Source of the DNA: Acidobacteriota bacterium
Lineage (GTDB): Bacteria > Acidobacteriota > UBA6911 > RPQK01
Reading direction: 5' to 3'
Assembly (NCBI GenBank): GCA_003819755.1
Contig: RPQK01000421.1
Location: 1-6,838 of the forward strand
DNA length: 6,838 nucleotides
A model generated the notes under the pieces. That model was not told the origin of the DNA and ran no database searches. It saw only the letters and a program-made list of their open reading frames with translations. Made by a program: the position numbers and the translations under genes. The stretch's first letter is position 1. Each line of letters begins with the position of its first letter. Positions 6,277 through 6,838 of this stretch are shown piece after piece.

Positions 6277-6838
6277 ATGTGTCGGGTGTTCGTTCTGCCG
6301 TTCATACTCATCGTGACTCTTGGTGCAGATCCGCTGAGGGGCCAGCGTGTAACGCAAGAGATTGTAGTTTCCGATCACACCGGTGCCAGACTCGGTCGCG
6401 CGAGTATCATGATCGAGAGCCCACAGGGCATGGCACTGCTGCGCCTCACGGCTGAAGCAGACGGGACATTCTCGGTTGTCGGCCTCCCGTAGGGGTCCTA
6501 CGGGCTGACCGTCTCTGCCCCAGACTTCCAGGATCTCCGAACCACCCTGTCGATACGGAGCGGGCCAGCCGTTCCGCTACGCATAATCCTTTATCCGATG
6601 TCAGTGCGGAATGAAATCACCGTTACCGCAAGGCGCGGAGCAATCGAGGAGGCGGCCGAATCCGCCTGGCTTGTCGCCGCGGCAGAGGAATCGGAGATGG
6701 GATCGCGTCCGATGCCAACGATCGGGAATGCGCTCGAGGGTGCACCGGGCGTCCTCGTTCAGCAGAGCACCTACGGGCAGGTCTCACCGTTCTTGCGCGG
6801 ACTGACCGGGTATCATGTCCTCAACCTGGTCGATGGAA
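6277..6838 (+). pseudogene. TonB-dependent receptor, 5' part, interrupted by in-frame TAG
   Basis: The ATG at 6277 starts a plausible signal peptide (MCRVFVLPFILIVTLGADPL). The frame then reads QRVTQEIVVSDHTGARLG and ADGTFSVVGLP up to TAG at 6490-6492. The same frame continues uninterrupted to the right edge with GSYGLTVSAPDF, IILYPMSVRNEITVTARRG and the plug-domain start PTIGNALEGAPGVLV...SPFLRGLTGYHVLNLVDG. Domain order is signal, carboxypeptidase-regulatory-like beta-sandwich (about residues 24-108), a TonB-box-like EITVTA (113-118), then plug (about 147 onward). This is the usual layout of TonB-dependent outer-membrane receptors importing large substrates. The TAG sits where this domain normally has a residue between GLP and GSY, so one base change would restore the gene. 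No clear Shine-Dalgarno sequence precedes the ATG. The barrel lies beyond the window, so later damage cannot be assessed. Confidence 0.83.

Overview
The window looks like accessory DNA from a Gram-negative soil or sediment bacterium, most likely an Acidobacteriota member of the Solibacter/Bryobacter type. The assignment rests on protein architecture recalled from that group, not on a search: a very large secreted Asp-box (BNR) propeller protein with a tandem C-terminal repeat domain, a TonB-dependent receptor with an N-terminal carboxypeptidase-regulatory-like domain, and a decayed glycine-zipper protein.

Layout. 1-458 (minus): start of an exported beta-propeller-like protein running off the left edge. 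About 537-845 (plus): multiply frameshifted relic of a glycine-zipper protein. 1018-4281 (plus): intact 1087-residue exported protein with eleven Asp boxes and four C-terminal repeats. 4365-4606 (plus): a small SEC-C zinc-motif protein broken by two frameshifts, whose full 79-residue sequence is recovered by skipping one base at each of two points. 4767-5515 (plus): a compact two-gene unit, a zeta-toxin-like kinase overlapped by a 69-residue protein that I propose is its antitoxin. 5655-5703 (plus): exactly the 3' part of a tRNA-Gly(CCC) gene, from the anticodon arm to CCA, with no 5' half; four ATAGAC repeats on a 9-10 bp spacing lie just to its left. 5704-6276: no convincing gene. 6277-6838 (plus): start of a TonB-dependent receptor interrupted by an in-frame TAG and running off the right edge.

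How it fits together. The tRNA fragment is what a tRNA-targeting integrative element leaves at its distal end, with the repeats as candidate integrase arm sites. On that reading the DNA left of about 5655 belongs to a mobile element and the kinase/small-protein pair is its last cargo, about 140 bp from the boundary, a common place for a stabilising toxin-antitoxin module. The intact large ORF and intact kinase beside three damaged genes argue for genuine decay more than uniform sequencing error, though the two SEC-C lesions lie at or near short A or T runs and need checking. The least described item is the kinase/small-protein pair, with its apparently leaderless toxin start.
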